The notes under the pieces are model-generated. The model did no database searches. It was not told the DNA's origin and saw only the letters and a program-made list of their open reading frames with translations. 64,000 bases of DNA, taken from the NCBI GenBank assembly GCA_964016985.1, contig OZ024825.1:5827056-5891055 (forward strand). Direction: 5' to 3'. This DNA comes from Anodontia alba (Eukaryota; Mollusca; Bivalvia; Lucinida; Lucinidae). How positions within the stretch are numbered: the stretch's first letter is position 1; each line of letters starts with the position of its first letter. Position numbers and translations under genes: made by a program. Positions 25,250-38,898 of the stretch are shown in pieces.

Positions 25250-25255
25250 TATATT

Positions 25256-25302
<47 letters not shown>

Positions 25303-28300
25303 GGATGGGTGGAGGGGGGTTAAGGGGTGGGGGTCTTGTTCAGTCTAAAATGGGTTCCTGAGCACAGGTGCATTACATTAAGGCTGATTTTTAATGTTTG
25401 AAAAAAATATAACGGGACTGAAAAAAAACAACAAAAAACAAATGGGCTTTAGCAGCATTATATTTTACCGTGTTCACACCTGTTATACACTATGAATGAA
25501 TAGTTTTATACCCATCATCCCTGCATCTATCCCTCCAAGAAACAGTTTGTAATGAAACAATATGGGCTTCGCCAAGTGAAAACTTGTCTGAAGGCATATG
25601 CGAACAAATGAGGCCGCATCCGCCATGAAATTATACACAACAATCTTTACAAATCAGTGTTGTATTAATGATCACAACAGGGCTGCGTCCAATATACAGC
25701 AAATCACTCGCAGCAGTTCATCCCAAATATTTTGCATCGTCTGATCGGTTATGGTAAGCTCGTTTTATGTGTACTCAAATAAGAGTGTAGCCGTTATTCT
25801 CCATGGCCCTAAGACAGTTTGGGAATAGTTTGAAGATATTTGTTACCGTCTGCCGAAAATAGTCACAACCGAACTGGAGAAAGTCCAACGACAAGCAGCA
25901 CGTTTTGTCCACAACAATTAATATGATGGGACACCAGGTTGTGTCTCCAAGATGGTTTCAGATCTCGGCTGGGAATCATTTCAATACAGAAAAAGAGTAG
26001 ACAGACTGACAACTTTATACAAGATTCAGCATGGATTGGTGGAAATAGAACTGATGTTGTTCGCCCAAGTGACAAACGCACCAGAGGTCAGAATAGACTC
26101 TATCAACCAACTGCCACGTTGTCCATCTACAAGAATTCCTTCTTCCCGCGAACCATCCGAGAATGGAATCCTCTTCCTACCAAGGCCACTGATGCTGCCA
26201 CTATGGAGGAGTTCAGAGTCCGTCTAGGACATGTCCTGCCGACCCTTCAGCTGTGATACTGCCAAGTACTGCATATTTTAACTTTACATACGGGGATTTT
26301 AACTTTGGAAAGTGTTGGCTGTCTCTTTCACCTCTCACTGGTCAACAGTACATTCTTGTAGAAGAATCCTGACCATTACACGGAAGAAGGAGGAGAAGAA
26401 GAAGAAGAAGAAGAAGAAGAAAAAGGTGAAGAAGAAAAAAAGAAGAACGGAAAGTTTGCTTTTCATTATAAAAACATGCCTATTCAAATATACTGAAAAT
26501 TTAACCACCAAAAAATGAAAATTTTCAGATAAAAAAATCCTGATATTTTTTCATGTTTCTATTCAAAATATAGATTGTGGGTACTCGTTAGAACCGCCTC
26601 GACGAGGCGGTTCTAACGTGTAACAACAATCTATATTTTGAGCAGAAATAAGAAAAATAATGTATACCCCTGTAAACCCCAGTTTTACTATATAATGAAA
26701 GTGGGGTTTAAGGGGGTCAAAATTATACAGGCATGTTTTCGTAATGTGTTTGCGAGTAACCATGAACTTTTCGCTAAACTGAAAAATTAATAGAGACGTT
26801 TGCGGTTATTCGCAAACCGTAGCAAACTTTCCTTTCAGTTGTGACAGTTTTCAGTAGACGGTAAAGAATGTCCGCGAACTAGTTTCAAGCTGTAACGAAA
26901 ATGGCTGACTATGCGAATAAAATTTTCGAATGCTTGTTCGTAAAAATACATGTGGTAATGTTTATACTGGGCTGATATTGTACAGTCGATCCCTTATAAA
27001 ATTAATAAATATTGATACAATTTATTCGATCTAACACCAAGTCTCCTCAGCGAGAATAATGGCTACTCTTTAGCTGAGATCATATAAGACAGATTTACAA
27101 TAACCGTTCAGAAGATGCAAAATAGTTTGGGCAAAGTTTCGAGAGTGGTTTGCTTTTTTGAACTGGGCTACCCATCACGAAAACATGCCTATATAATTTT
27201 GATCTCCTTAAACCTCACTTTTATGTAGTAAAACCGGGGTTTACAGGGGTATACATTATTTTTCTTATTTTTGATCAAAAACATTGATTGTGGGTACTAT
27301 TTAGAACCGCCTTGCTGAGGCGGTTCTAACGAGTACCCACAATCTATGTTTCGAGCAGAAATATGAAAAATATCAAGAGTTTTTATCTGAAACATTTCAG
27401 TGTTATGAGGTGAAATTTTCTATATATTTGAATAGGCGTGTTTTCGTAATCCTAGGGCTGCGTTCAAATATGCAAGTTACCCGCAAGTGTTTTGTCCTGA
27501 ATCCCTTGTCCTGTTTGCGCTCGTCATTAGATAGAGGGACCCACGGCAAAACAGTCGCTATCACTTTGCACTTCTGAACTCAGCCCAGTTGTTCTATAAA
27601 TGCATGTACTACACAAACCCTCTGAACCATTTATCTTTCTACAATGAGAGGGTTAAGCGCGTAAGCTTTTGAACAATTGAATGATCCAAGCAGGTATATT
27701 ACGTTTATACAACATCGCATGAGCGTCGATACAATCTCATGACGTTTGTAAAACGTAGCATGAACGTCGATGCAACGACATGACATTTGTACAACATCAC
27801 ATGAACGTCGATGCAATGTCATGATATCTATACAACGGAGCATGAATGTCGATGCAACAGCATGACAGTTATACACTGTCGCATGAACGTCAATGAAACG
27901 CCATACGTTGCATTGACGTTCATATGACATTGTATACGAGACGTGGTATGTCCCCTAGCATTGTTTGACTAGTTGTTTGATTTTCTCATGATAAGTGTGA
28001 ATTCTAATAGCGATGTATATGTAACAAACAAATTGTATAATTTGAACATAAAAAGTGTTTTATTACATAGATAAATGTTAACACTTACATAGTGCTATGT
28101 GCAAATTCAGCAAGCGACAAATTCACGATTTTGTTTTCATTTTCTTTTCCGGAAAATAAGATTTGACATTTCATGCAAACTGGCTACTAAGAGACAATTT
28201 GCATGAAATGTCAAATGCTATTTTATCGGAAAAATACTATTTTCTCGGACAGATGAGAAAATTATTTCAAAATGTCATCTGTTGAAATGTTTGCCCAGCA

Positions 28301-31300
28301 CGCTAAGTATTATTATTAATTTGCTTTTAAGACTGGTACTTTGTTTATTGGTGGCCGCAACTTCGATATCACTCCCGCTCAGGACCAAAAGACTAAACGG
28401 GGCTTCGAAAAATTTGCAACTCCCCACTACCTTCAAGAGAAAGAAATAAAGAAGAGTGGGTTGATGAATGATTTTTATACACCAGGTAGGTAATATTATA
28501 TTCTTGAAATGCGGTACACATGAAAGATTTTGCTACTATTTTGCTAAAGGAGAAGGCTGTTGTAGACAGGAAGCTGCCTCCTTAACATCATGAAAACACG
28601 CCTATATAATTTTGACCCCCTTGAACTCCACTTTTATATAGTAAAACAGGGGTTTACAGGGGTATACATTAGTTTTCTTATTTCCGAACGAAGTAACGAG
28701 TAACCACAGTCTGTGTTTAGAGAAAAAATGTGTAAAAACTACCAGAATGTTTCATCTGAAAGTTTGCATTTTTTGGTGGTTACATTCTCCATGTATTTGA
28801 ATAGGCGTGTTTGCGTAATAATGCTGGGTAAAACCGTCTGTAGATGACATTTTAAAACAGTACTCCAGTTCTTTTTAAGAAAACTAGTTTTGATATTTTA
28901 TACATATTGTCTTCTAAGGAGGCAATTTGCATGAACATGCCAAAACCTATATCTGGAAAAAATATGAAAACTATGGTCTATGTTTTGTCTGCTGAATTAG
29001 CCAATAGCGTGCTAGGTGTTAATTCTTTAACCTTTTAAAGTGAGCGCTGCTCTCAAAGGAAAGCATACGGGCAAGAACATGCTCTCACAGAATAGCTCCC
29101 CCGGCTATAAGAAGGAATCAGATGTCAACAACTATTCTACGTAGAGCTATGTCAGTAGTCCCCAATCAGCTTGACATGACCTGAATGTGCCTTAGAAATA
29201 AATTTAGTGGGACTTAAAATAATGTTAGTTCCACTGATACTTTTATTAGTGTGGCTACAATTCGAACCTTTGATCCTACTGGTACACCTCAAGTGAACCA
29301 TTGAGACTTTCTTGCTTATTTGCATACAGCCAATCAAATCATTGGTTGCTTTTTTACTTTTTGGGGGGCTATGGGTAAAACAATGCACCAAATCAATTAA
29401 AACTGAAGGAAAACTTAAACTGAAGTATTATCTGTTGATCAATTAAAGCATCATTTGATTATGGGGGCTAACGTGTGAAAATAAAGGGCCTGTATTAAAA
29501 TATCTACTCTCATTTTTCTCCTGGAGTTCTGCGCGTTGCAGTGAATCAAATTTAATAATCGAATAATTATAATGGTCATCATATAACCATAAATAAATAA
29601 ATGAATGAATAGTTAAAAAGATATATAATATATCGGTACTCTTGTATGTAAGGTACGGCTAAAGTGGTCGTACAATAATGGTGCGGTACTTACTTTCACC
29701 CATCATTTTGTAACAGCTCATTTGGTTGGCTCTATGCAAATTAGCACAGAACTCAACTTTTGATATTAAGGTGTACCACTAGGGTAAAAAATTGATAATA
29801 TTTGTGCAACTAAAATTGAATATATTATATTAGTGGGACTGATGTTAATTTTAGTTGCACTAATACTATTTTTTATTGGACTAATACTGTTATCAGTCCC
29901 ACTAATAATGAATTAGTGGGACCAAAAACTAATATGAGTGCGACTAAAATTTATATCAATCCCACTGATGATAAAAAGTTACATTAATATTCCTGACTTT
30001 TGACCCTAGTGGTACATCATAACAGCAACATTTCCAGCTAGCATTCTGCTTAAATCTATATCGGACCATTATCAGTGGCTTTGTTTGTGGAGGTTTTACG
30101 GCCCAGTCAACCCAATGGAGTCATGTCGAGCGCGGTCAGTTTACCTAACCACACGTTTACTGGGCAGGCTTAGTCCTCTAAGCGGTCAACCAGTATTGTG
30201 CACATTCTTTCGCCAGAAACTGACAACTGCCCTTCATGAATCAGCGGAAGGGAGAGAATGACCGTAGAAAATATTTCATGATCCATCTCCACGAAAGAAT
30301 GTTGCCGACCTCAGCGGGGGTTGAACCCGCGACCTCCTGATCTCCAGTCGTACGGCGCATCCAACTGAGCCACCGAGGCCGGCCTAAATTGGTGATAGGT
30401 GAGATTGGTGATCTTTGTAGGGCTACAGCCTCTAACAATTTACTGAAATGTACTGAAACTTTACTTCTACCGTTTGGTAAGCAGCTTTACATTACTTCTG
30501 TCAGAGACCCTATTAAGCTGAGCCCGACTAGTATCTTCCGCAGCACATGTCAGCAGACAAACTTTATTGACATTGTGGAAAAATATTGGTTTACACTTAG
30601 CATTCTAAGCAAAATTTTCAGCAGACGACATATTGAATTGTTGTCTTATTTTTCCCAGAAAACAGGATTTGACATTTCATGCAGAGTATTCCAAAGGAGA
30701 CATTTTGCATGAAATGTTACGAAAATCCTGTTTTCAAGAGAGGCAACTTAGTGGATTTTAAACCCTACAAGAGGCAACTTAGTGAGTTTTTCACCATTTC
30801 AAGAGACACAACTGATTTTCCACCATTACAAGAGAGACAGTGGATTTTCAACCATTACAAGAGACAACGTGGTGGATATTCCACCTTTACAACAGAGGAA
30901 ACTAGGTGGATTTTCCATTATTACAAGAGACATCTTATAAGAGTCAACTTGGTGGACTTTCCACCATTACAAGATAGACAACTTGGTGGACTTTCCACCA
31001 TTACAAGAGAGACAACTTGGTGGATTTTTCACCATTACAAGAGAAACAACTTGGTGGATTTTCCACCATTACAAGAGAGACAATTAGGTGGATTTTCCAT
31101 CATTACAAGAGACACAACTTGGTAGATTTTCCGCTGTTACAAGAGAGACAATTTGGTGGATTTCCACCATTACCAAAGACAATATGGTAGATTTTCCACC
31201 ATTAGAAGTGAGGCAACTTGTTGGATTTTTAAACCATTACAGGAGAGACAACTTGTACATTTTCCACCATTACAAGATGCACTTTGGTGGATATTCCATC

Positions 31301-34266
31301 TTTACAAGAGAGACAACTAGGCAGATTTTCCACCATTACAAGAGAAGCAACTTGGTGAATTTTCACCTTTACAAGAGACAACTTAGTGGATTTTGCACCA
31401 TTATAAGATACAACTACAGTGGATTTTCCATCAAGAGACAACATGGTGGATTTTCCAATATTTTTAGAGAGACAACGGTGGAGTTTCCATCATTACAAGA
31501 GACAACTTGGTGGATTTTCCACCATTATAAGAAAAGAAAATGTTGGATTTTCCACCATTACAAGAGACAACTTGGTGGGTTCCCCTTCATTACAAGAGAC
31601 AACTTTGTGGAATTTGCAACATTGCAAGAGACAACTTGGTGGATTTTCCATTATTACAAGAGACAACTTGGTGGATTTTCCACCATTACAACAGACAACT
31701 AATTTGATTTTCCACCACTACAAGAGACAGCTTGGTGGCTTTTCTTTCATAACAAAAGATGCAGCTTGGTGGATTTTTCAACATTGTATCACTTTACTTT
31801 TTTACTTTCCCTTAAATATATTTGTGCTTGATACGAATCATTACATTGTTCATTATTTCTCTTCCAGGTTTTACTGGGTTTGAGGAAGGACATTACGTGT
31901 TGAAAGACGCAGAAGGACTGCTTGAAAAGGTAACGTTTACATTTGGCAACCGGCGTACATTCCCACCCATTTCTTTTGCCGGACTTATCTGACTTTGGAC
32001 ATGGATGGAATTGTGACATTTTGGCTTTTAAGATGGTCCACAGCAATATGAATGATCGAGTAAGCATGAAATAGCCCCGCATTTAGAGCTTGAGGTATGG
32101 GGGGATTTCGGGACCAAATTTATCCACCAGAGTACACTTTGCAAAATCGTGACAAGACCGGTAAAAAAGAAAGACTCGCATAAGGGAATAAATAAATTTC
32201 CAGGTCCTAGACATCGTCCTGTCCCTCCCCCAGCCCTCCCAAAATAATCCCAAAGCCCAAATGGTCAGTTCCTTATATTATTGTAGTTTGTTTTATGCGC
32301 CTGCTACAGATGAATGGATGCAGCTCAAAGAGAGAGCACTCCAAGTTGAAAGTTTTGTCTACATTTTCAAAGGAGAGGGGTGGGAGTATTTCAGCCCAAT
32401 AGAGAAACTAACTTGCCTTACTGGGATATGAAAGGCTTTTCAAGAGGAACAACTCTTGAAGGAAAGAATTGGTCTCCACACCTTTTAGACATGTTAGGGT
32501 GAATACTTCCAGGTCATACTAATCTCCCATTGTGAGTGAATACTTCCAGGTCAGATTAATCTTCAATTGTGAGTAAACACTTCCAGGTCAGGCTAATCTC
32601 CCATTGTGAGTGAATACTTTCAGGTCAGACTTATCTCCCATCATGAGACATTCATCTTAACCGTTTCATCCTTGAGATTCCGAAGTGGACTCTTCCATCT
32701 TTGAATTTGGACATGTCCACCGATGAGAAAAGGGGTTTCAGTCTAAAATAAAACAAAATGGCAAACAGTGTAGAGCCAGATGAGACGACTCTTTATGAGT
32801 CATCTAATCTTGCGCCATACTGGTTGCACAGGTATTGGTTTTGGTCTGCTGGGCTGAATGGGTTAACTTTACCAGTCTCTGGACCAATTTAGCAAACGAA
32901 ATATTGATATTATTTTTCTTATTTTTCTCAGAAAACAAGGGTTGAAATTTCATGCAAATTTATCTCCACTGGAAAAGATTTGCATGAAATGTCAAAGCTG
33001 TTTTCTAGGGAAAAATAAGATAAATATTTCAATGTAATCTGCTGAAAATTTGACCCAGCAGGCTAAGTGTAAAGCATTTCCTTTATACCAAATCATATAT
33101 ACTTAAAGCTGACAAAATCATCCGAAATACTGATGGAATTAAAGTAATCTTTCAAGGGAGGCAACTCTGTGAAAACGTTTTACCTCCCTTTTGAAAACAG
33201 ATCTACTAAAAAAGGAATGAATACACTTCCATTGGAGCCAATTCTTTATTTTCAGAGAAAAAACCCTGTTTTCAGAAGCGGTTGCACAAAAAATAACAAT
33301 AATAAAAACAAAATAAATAAATAAATAAATGGAAAATAAAAAATAAAAAGAAATAAAAAAGATGGAAATTATAAAAATGGTCTCCCCTGTTGATGTTCAC
33401 CAGACAGGTAGGATATGTATAGTTACTAAAAAGGCGACCATTTGCTTTTTATTGGATAAGTTGGGTTGTAGGTGGGAGTGGTTTGAGGGAGGGGATCTAG
33501 AGCTATGATTTTTATACAAATATTGCTGTTACCTCACACCATCATGCAGGCAGGCAACGCTGAAACAACGTCGCACCAATGTCGATGCAACGTCATGATG
33601 TTACAGCGACGCTGTATAAACGTCATATGATTTTTGGGTAGTACCATCATCACCTGAACGACTTTGCCTAAAACTTAGTGTGAATACAAGGGTGATAGCT
33701 TGGTTCAAGTATAACGTCGATAGCTCAGTAGATTTAGCACTGCTTTTGTAAGAATTGTTTCTTGAGTCAAACCCCGCTTGGGGACGGCATTGATAATAAG
33801 CCGTTTTCTTGCATGGATCCTAATTGATTTGGCATGTTGCTATTTTCCCAGACGACCGAAATAGTGTTGATAGTGTGTCATACACTAAAACATCAGACAT
33901 CAGATTTATTTGCTAGACAAGTTCGTTGCGAAGCTGTCTAGCAATAATTTAGCAATACTTCCCAGCGGACACATCACGGTTATACAATGTCGAATAAACG
34001 CCGATGCCACGCAATCAACGTCAATACAACGTCATGACGTTGCATCGGCATTGATGCGACGTCGTCTCGACGTTGTGTGCCCAATGGGTTGTATCCAAAC
34101 AAAATACCCAGCAGGCACATGACGTTAATACAACGTCGGCTCAACGTCGACGCAACGTCATGACGTTGCGTCGACGTTGAGGCGACGTTGTATTTACGTC
34201 ATGTGCATGCTGGGTATAACAAATGATGTTAAATGTACCGTATTTAGTCTAATAAAGTCTCCTTTC

Positions 34267-34297
<31 letters not shown>

Positions 34298-37200
34298 CTC
34301 CCAGTAAAAGATATGACACAAAATGTTGAAAGAGATATAAGACATCATCATCATCTCACAACTGAGCATGTACATGTACGTTTCTATATCAATCCAAGTA
34401 ATGCATTTTTGAACAATCACTCGTGCATGTTAAGTTAAACTTGTACAGGATTCAGTAACTACACCTGTACCACAAACAGCTGTTATATAGTCACAGCTGG
34501 CACATGGCGGTTATACACTATCGCATCAACGTCGATGCAACGTCCAGATGTCGAAGTTGATGTCACATTGTCTCAACATTCCTTGACATTACCAAGATAT
34601 GTAAGACTCCGTTGGGGTCTTACATATCTTGGTAATGTCAAGGGTAAAGATGACAATGGAAAGAAAAAAAAAAGACAAAAGAAAATATCAGCTATCTTTA
34701 AATATGTACCCTATTGCATGTCTAGACAAAGAAGATCCTGATCAGACTGTGCATTGACAAAGTCTTATCCAGGACTTTGTTACCTGCTTACTGAATCAGA
34801 ACAAAGAAGATCCTGATCAGACTGTGCACTGACAAAGTCTTATCCAGGACTTTGTTACCTGCTTACAGAATCAGAACAAAGAAGATCCTGATGAGACTGT
34901 GCATTGACAAAGTATTATCCAGGACTTTGTTACCTGCTTACAGAATCAGAACAAAGAAGATCCTGATCAGACTGTGCATTGACAAAGTCTTATCAATGAC
35001 TTTGTTACCTGTTTACAGAATCAGAACAAAGAAGATCCTGATCAGACTGTGCATTGACAAAATCTTATCCAGGACTGTGTTACCTGCTTACAGAATCAGA
35101 ACAAAGAAGATCTGATCAGACAGTGCATTTGCAAAAACTTAACAAGAACTGTGTTACCTGCTTACATAATCAGAAATAATTAACCCTTAAAGTACTTATC
35201 ACAACTGCAGCAGGCAGTATTTTGATTTTGTTTTATTTTTCAGAGAAAATAAGGTTTGATAATTCGTGTGATTCATCTACCTAATAGATGGTTTATATGA
35301 AATGCATCCCTTACTTCCTCTAAAAAGTAATAACGATGATTTAGGATGTCGTCTGCTAGATTTTGCTTAGCGCTTTCAAGGTTATCGGTGCTGATTAAGC
35401 TGCGCAAAACGATCTGGAAATTTTCTGTTTGCAGATGGCTCAAGCTTTTTTTTCTCAAGTTGAAAATTACAATTTTCCAGATAGGGCAGGCCAGACACAG
35501 ACGAGAAGATGCTCAAACACAGTACACTGTTCAGTTAATGATGATAACGGACGGCATCCTGACCACCAAGTAATTTTACGGATTTCGTATTTACCCTAAA
35601 TATAGAGACAGATTAACTTGAGAGAGAGGGAGTATAACAAAATACTTTTGCAACCTTGTGTTTTTTAGTCTTTTTTTTCACATTAATTATTTTGCATCTG
35701 AACAAAATATATATTTCACACTGATAATCATATTTCTAATAAGACCGTGCTATTTTTCAAGTTATTTGGCGTATCGGTGCCTATCAAAGCAATTTTGCAC
35801 CAGCACCACCACCTCGCCATACCCCACCCACCAAACTTCTGGTTTGTCACTCTAGTATTGGTACAATTTTTCATTTTTCGCTGCTGAAATTCCATCTAAA
35901 CGCACTTGTAAGAGTAATTATTACATCAATACTAATTTATTATGTCTAGAAATAAATCTATTTTATCAATACTACTGCTAAAATTGTCATAGAATTGGCA
36001 TCAAATTGCATTTCACCAGACAATGCTACTTTGACTCTGTAGAATATCCACCATCAGTTTTTGACGTTGGAAATACCAAAATTATTTTTAGCCGTAGCAA
36101 ATGATAAAATATTATAAGAGCAAGAGACTACCCTATCATCCTCATTACACACACGTGGCTAAACACGGTTCGATTATAAACACCTAAGGAAGGCTCTAAA
36201 GAAGCTTAAAGGATGGTAGGCCATCCGTCCTTCCGTCCGTCCGTCCGTCGTCCGTCAGCACTTTTGACCAGTTATATCTTCACAGTGTGCAGATTGATCT
36301 CAGTCATATATCATCTATGGCATGCCTCTGGTGGGGCATCGATGACATAAGTTTTCACGGAACTCTAACGAAAACCTTGGTTTATATGGCAACCACACGG
36401 TCCCATAGGCTTACAATGGAAAAATGCTTGTCAGCAGTATAACTCAGTTTTGATCTGCTCTTCCTGAAACTTGCAGATAAGGTGAACATGGATGAAATAT
36501 CGGGATTCAGTTTTAATCAGATCGTCCTGAAAATTTACACATAAAGTGGACATGGATGAAATCTCAGATAAGTTTGAAACCTGACCAGATCTGATCATTT
36601 CTTTTAAAGTTACGTCCCCTTAATTGTTGAAAAAAAGCTTCTGTTTGACTTTGTTATCAGCATAACTAATTCAGTTTTGATCAGATCATCCTGAATCCTG
36701 AAACGTGCAGATAAGATTGACATGGGTTGTCTTGGATGAAATTGAAAACTATGCAGATCAGATTTGTTTTAACCCTTTATTTGCCAATAGCAACAATTAT
36801 CGTCTGCTTTGTCATCTGTTTGTGATTTTAAAAGTCATTTTTGCAAACAGTGTTGACCCAGATCAGGACCGGTCTGATCAGGGTCCACATTGTTTGCCTG
36901 TATGTAAAAACAGGTTTGAAAAATTTGCAAGAATATTCAGCAGACGACATAAACAGACGACATTTTCAGATGCAGGTGTTCTTGGCATTTTAAGGGTTAA
37001 AGTTACGATCTTTTGATTGCTGAAAACGCATATTTTCGACCTTGTCATCAGCTTAACTCCTTCAGTTTTGATTAGATCTTACCATCACGAAAATATAGCT
37101 ATATAGTATTGACCCCCTTAAACCCAACTTTTATATAGTAAAACTGGGGTTTACATGGGTATACATTATTTTTCTTATTTCTGCTCAAAAACATAGATTG

Positions 37201-38867
37201 TGGGTACTCGTTAGACCCGCCTAGGGGAGGCGGTTCTAACGAGTACCCACAATCTATGTTTTGAGCAGAAATAGGAAAAAATATCGGAATCTTTCTCTGA
37301 AAACCTTCAGTTTTTTTTATGTTTTCAATGTATTTGAATAGGCGTGTTTTCGTAATGCAGTTTTCATTGCACGAGGTTAAAACTTGGTGGACAGTTAGAT
37401 TTTAAGGTGATACAGCACATATTATTTCGAGGTAACAATATACCCAACATTGATAGAGTTCTTACTCTTTATTAAGATTGTTCCGATATGACCATTTCCG
37501 GCAAACTCCTCCTACAGTTTTCATCAGACTGGGTTGAAACTTTGTGAACAGTTAGACCATGAGACGATAAACCGCATACGATTTGGAGGTTAAAGTACAT
37601 CAAATTGTGATTGCGTTACCACTATTTTTTTTATAATATTTCAAGCATGACTTGGTCTTCCTACAATTTTCATTGAATGAGGTTGATGAGACTTGGTGAA
37701 TAGTTAGACATGAGGTGGTACAGCGCATATTGTTTTGAGGCTACAGTACACCAAATTTTGGTAGTTGTTACTCTTAAAGATTGTTGAGATGTGACTCCAT
37801 TTCCGGCTTACTCCGCCAACAGTTTTCGTTGGACTATTTTGGGGTTACAGTGTGCCAAAATTTGGTAATAGCTATTACTCTTTAAAGGTATTTCACACAT
37901 TACTTTATTTTCGACCATCTTCTTCTACAGCTTCCATCTATTAAGCTGAAAGTTATAGGATAGTAAGACCATGAGGTCGGATAGCATATATATTTTTTTC
38001 AGGTTACAGCGCACCAAACAGTAACTTGTTGAATTTTGTATATTGCTCATACAATTTTTATGAAACCTTCTTGGAACTAGACAAAAGATTTGTTAGAGTT
38101 ATATCCCATAGATTAATGAATAATATTGACATTGTGCGACCTAGGTCATCTTTTTAGACTTCGCTCTACATAGTCCTTGACTGCTGAAAAGCCCTTAGGG
38201 GTATAGCGTCTTTAATTGGATTGGATATTCCTGCAGATGAGCAACATATGGATACATTTTCAAAAAAGTTTGATATAAAAAAAGTTTAAAACCAACACAA
38301 TCTGATTACATAGAGTTATGAACCATGATTGCTAAAGATGCCTATAATTAATCTTGTTTGCTGCACAATTCAACGAGTTTAAATTGGATCGTTCTTAAAC
38401 CTGCAGATGTGGGGAACATGGATATGTTAAAAATTATGTCCTCCAGATTAATTAATGTTGTAAACATTGAGTAACCCTAGCCTACTTTTCAGCATAGGTG
38501 AGCGTTAAGGACCATGATTGTCCTCTTGTTTCATGTTCTGACAAACATTATTAACTGATATGTTTCAGATATTATGAATCAGTCACTCCTACCGAAAATC
38601 GTAACCAAAGTCAAGAAACAGTTTATCAACTCAAGAGACTGCTGTGTCTTATAGCCTTTGGAGTAAGTAGTTAAGGTTTTGTTCTTATCGTTTATACACT
38701 AAATGCAATAGTGATAGGTATATGATATTCTTGTACTGCCTTACGGTATAAGCCAGCTTTTATAGCGATGCAGTAGAGTGTGCCCACCCTAGAAAATCTG
38801 ACAATCCTAAAAATAACTTTAAATAAAAAATCGTCTTTTAGAAACATGAGAGGACTGATTTTATATG

Positions 38868-38898
<31 letters not shown>

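Noticed and set aside
30679..31883. Three overlapping + strand reading frames of about 150-200 codons
   Set aside because: Products of the 32-bp minisatellite read in different frames; no homology and no splice logic.
27695..34216. CRISPR array
   Set aside because: Repeats are palindromic MITE units without regular spacers, in a eukaryotic intron; no cas genes.
34581..34643. microRNA precursor
   Set aside because: The perfect 27-bp duplex with a 9-base loop lacks the bulges and flanking stem of a typical precursor; no expression evidence available.
35435..35569. Alternative exon 6 start at 35435
   Set aside because: Acceptor TTTGCAG and an open frame exist, but the frame lacks the furin site and the reprolysin strand given by the 35481 start.
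36705..37016. 103-codon open frame
   Set aside because: Covers an HP3 MITE end to end; similar frames appear wherever HP3 occurs (49374-49657).
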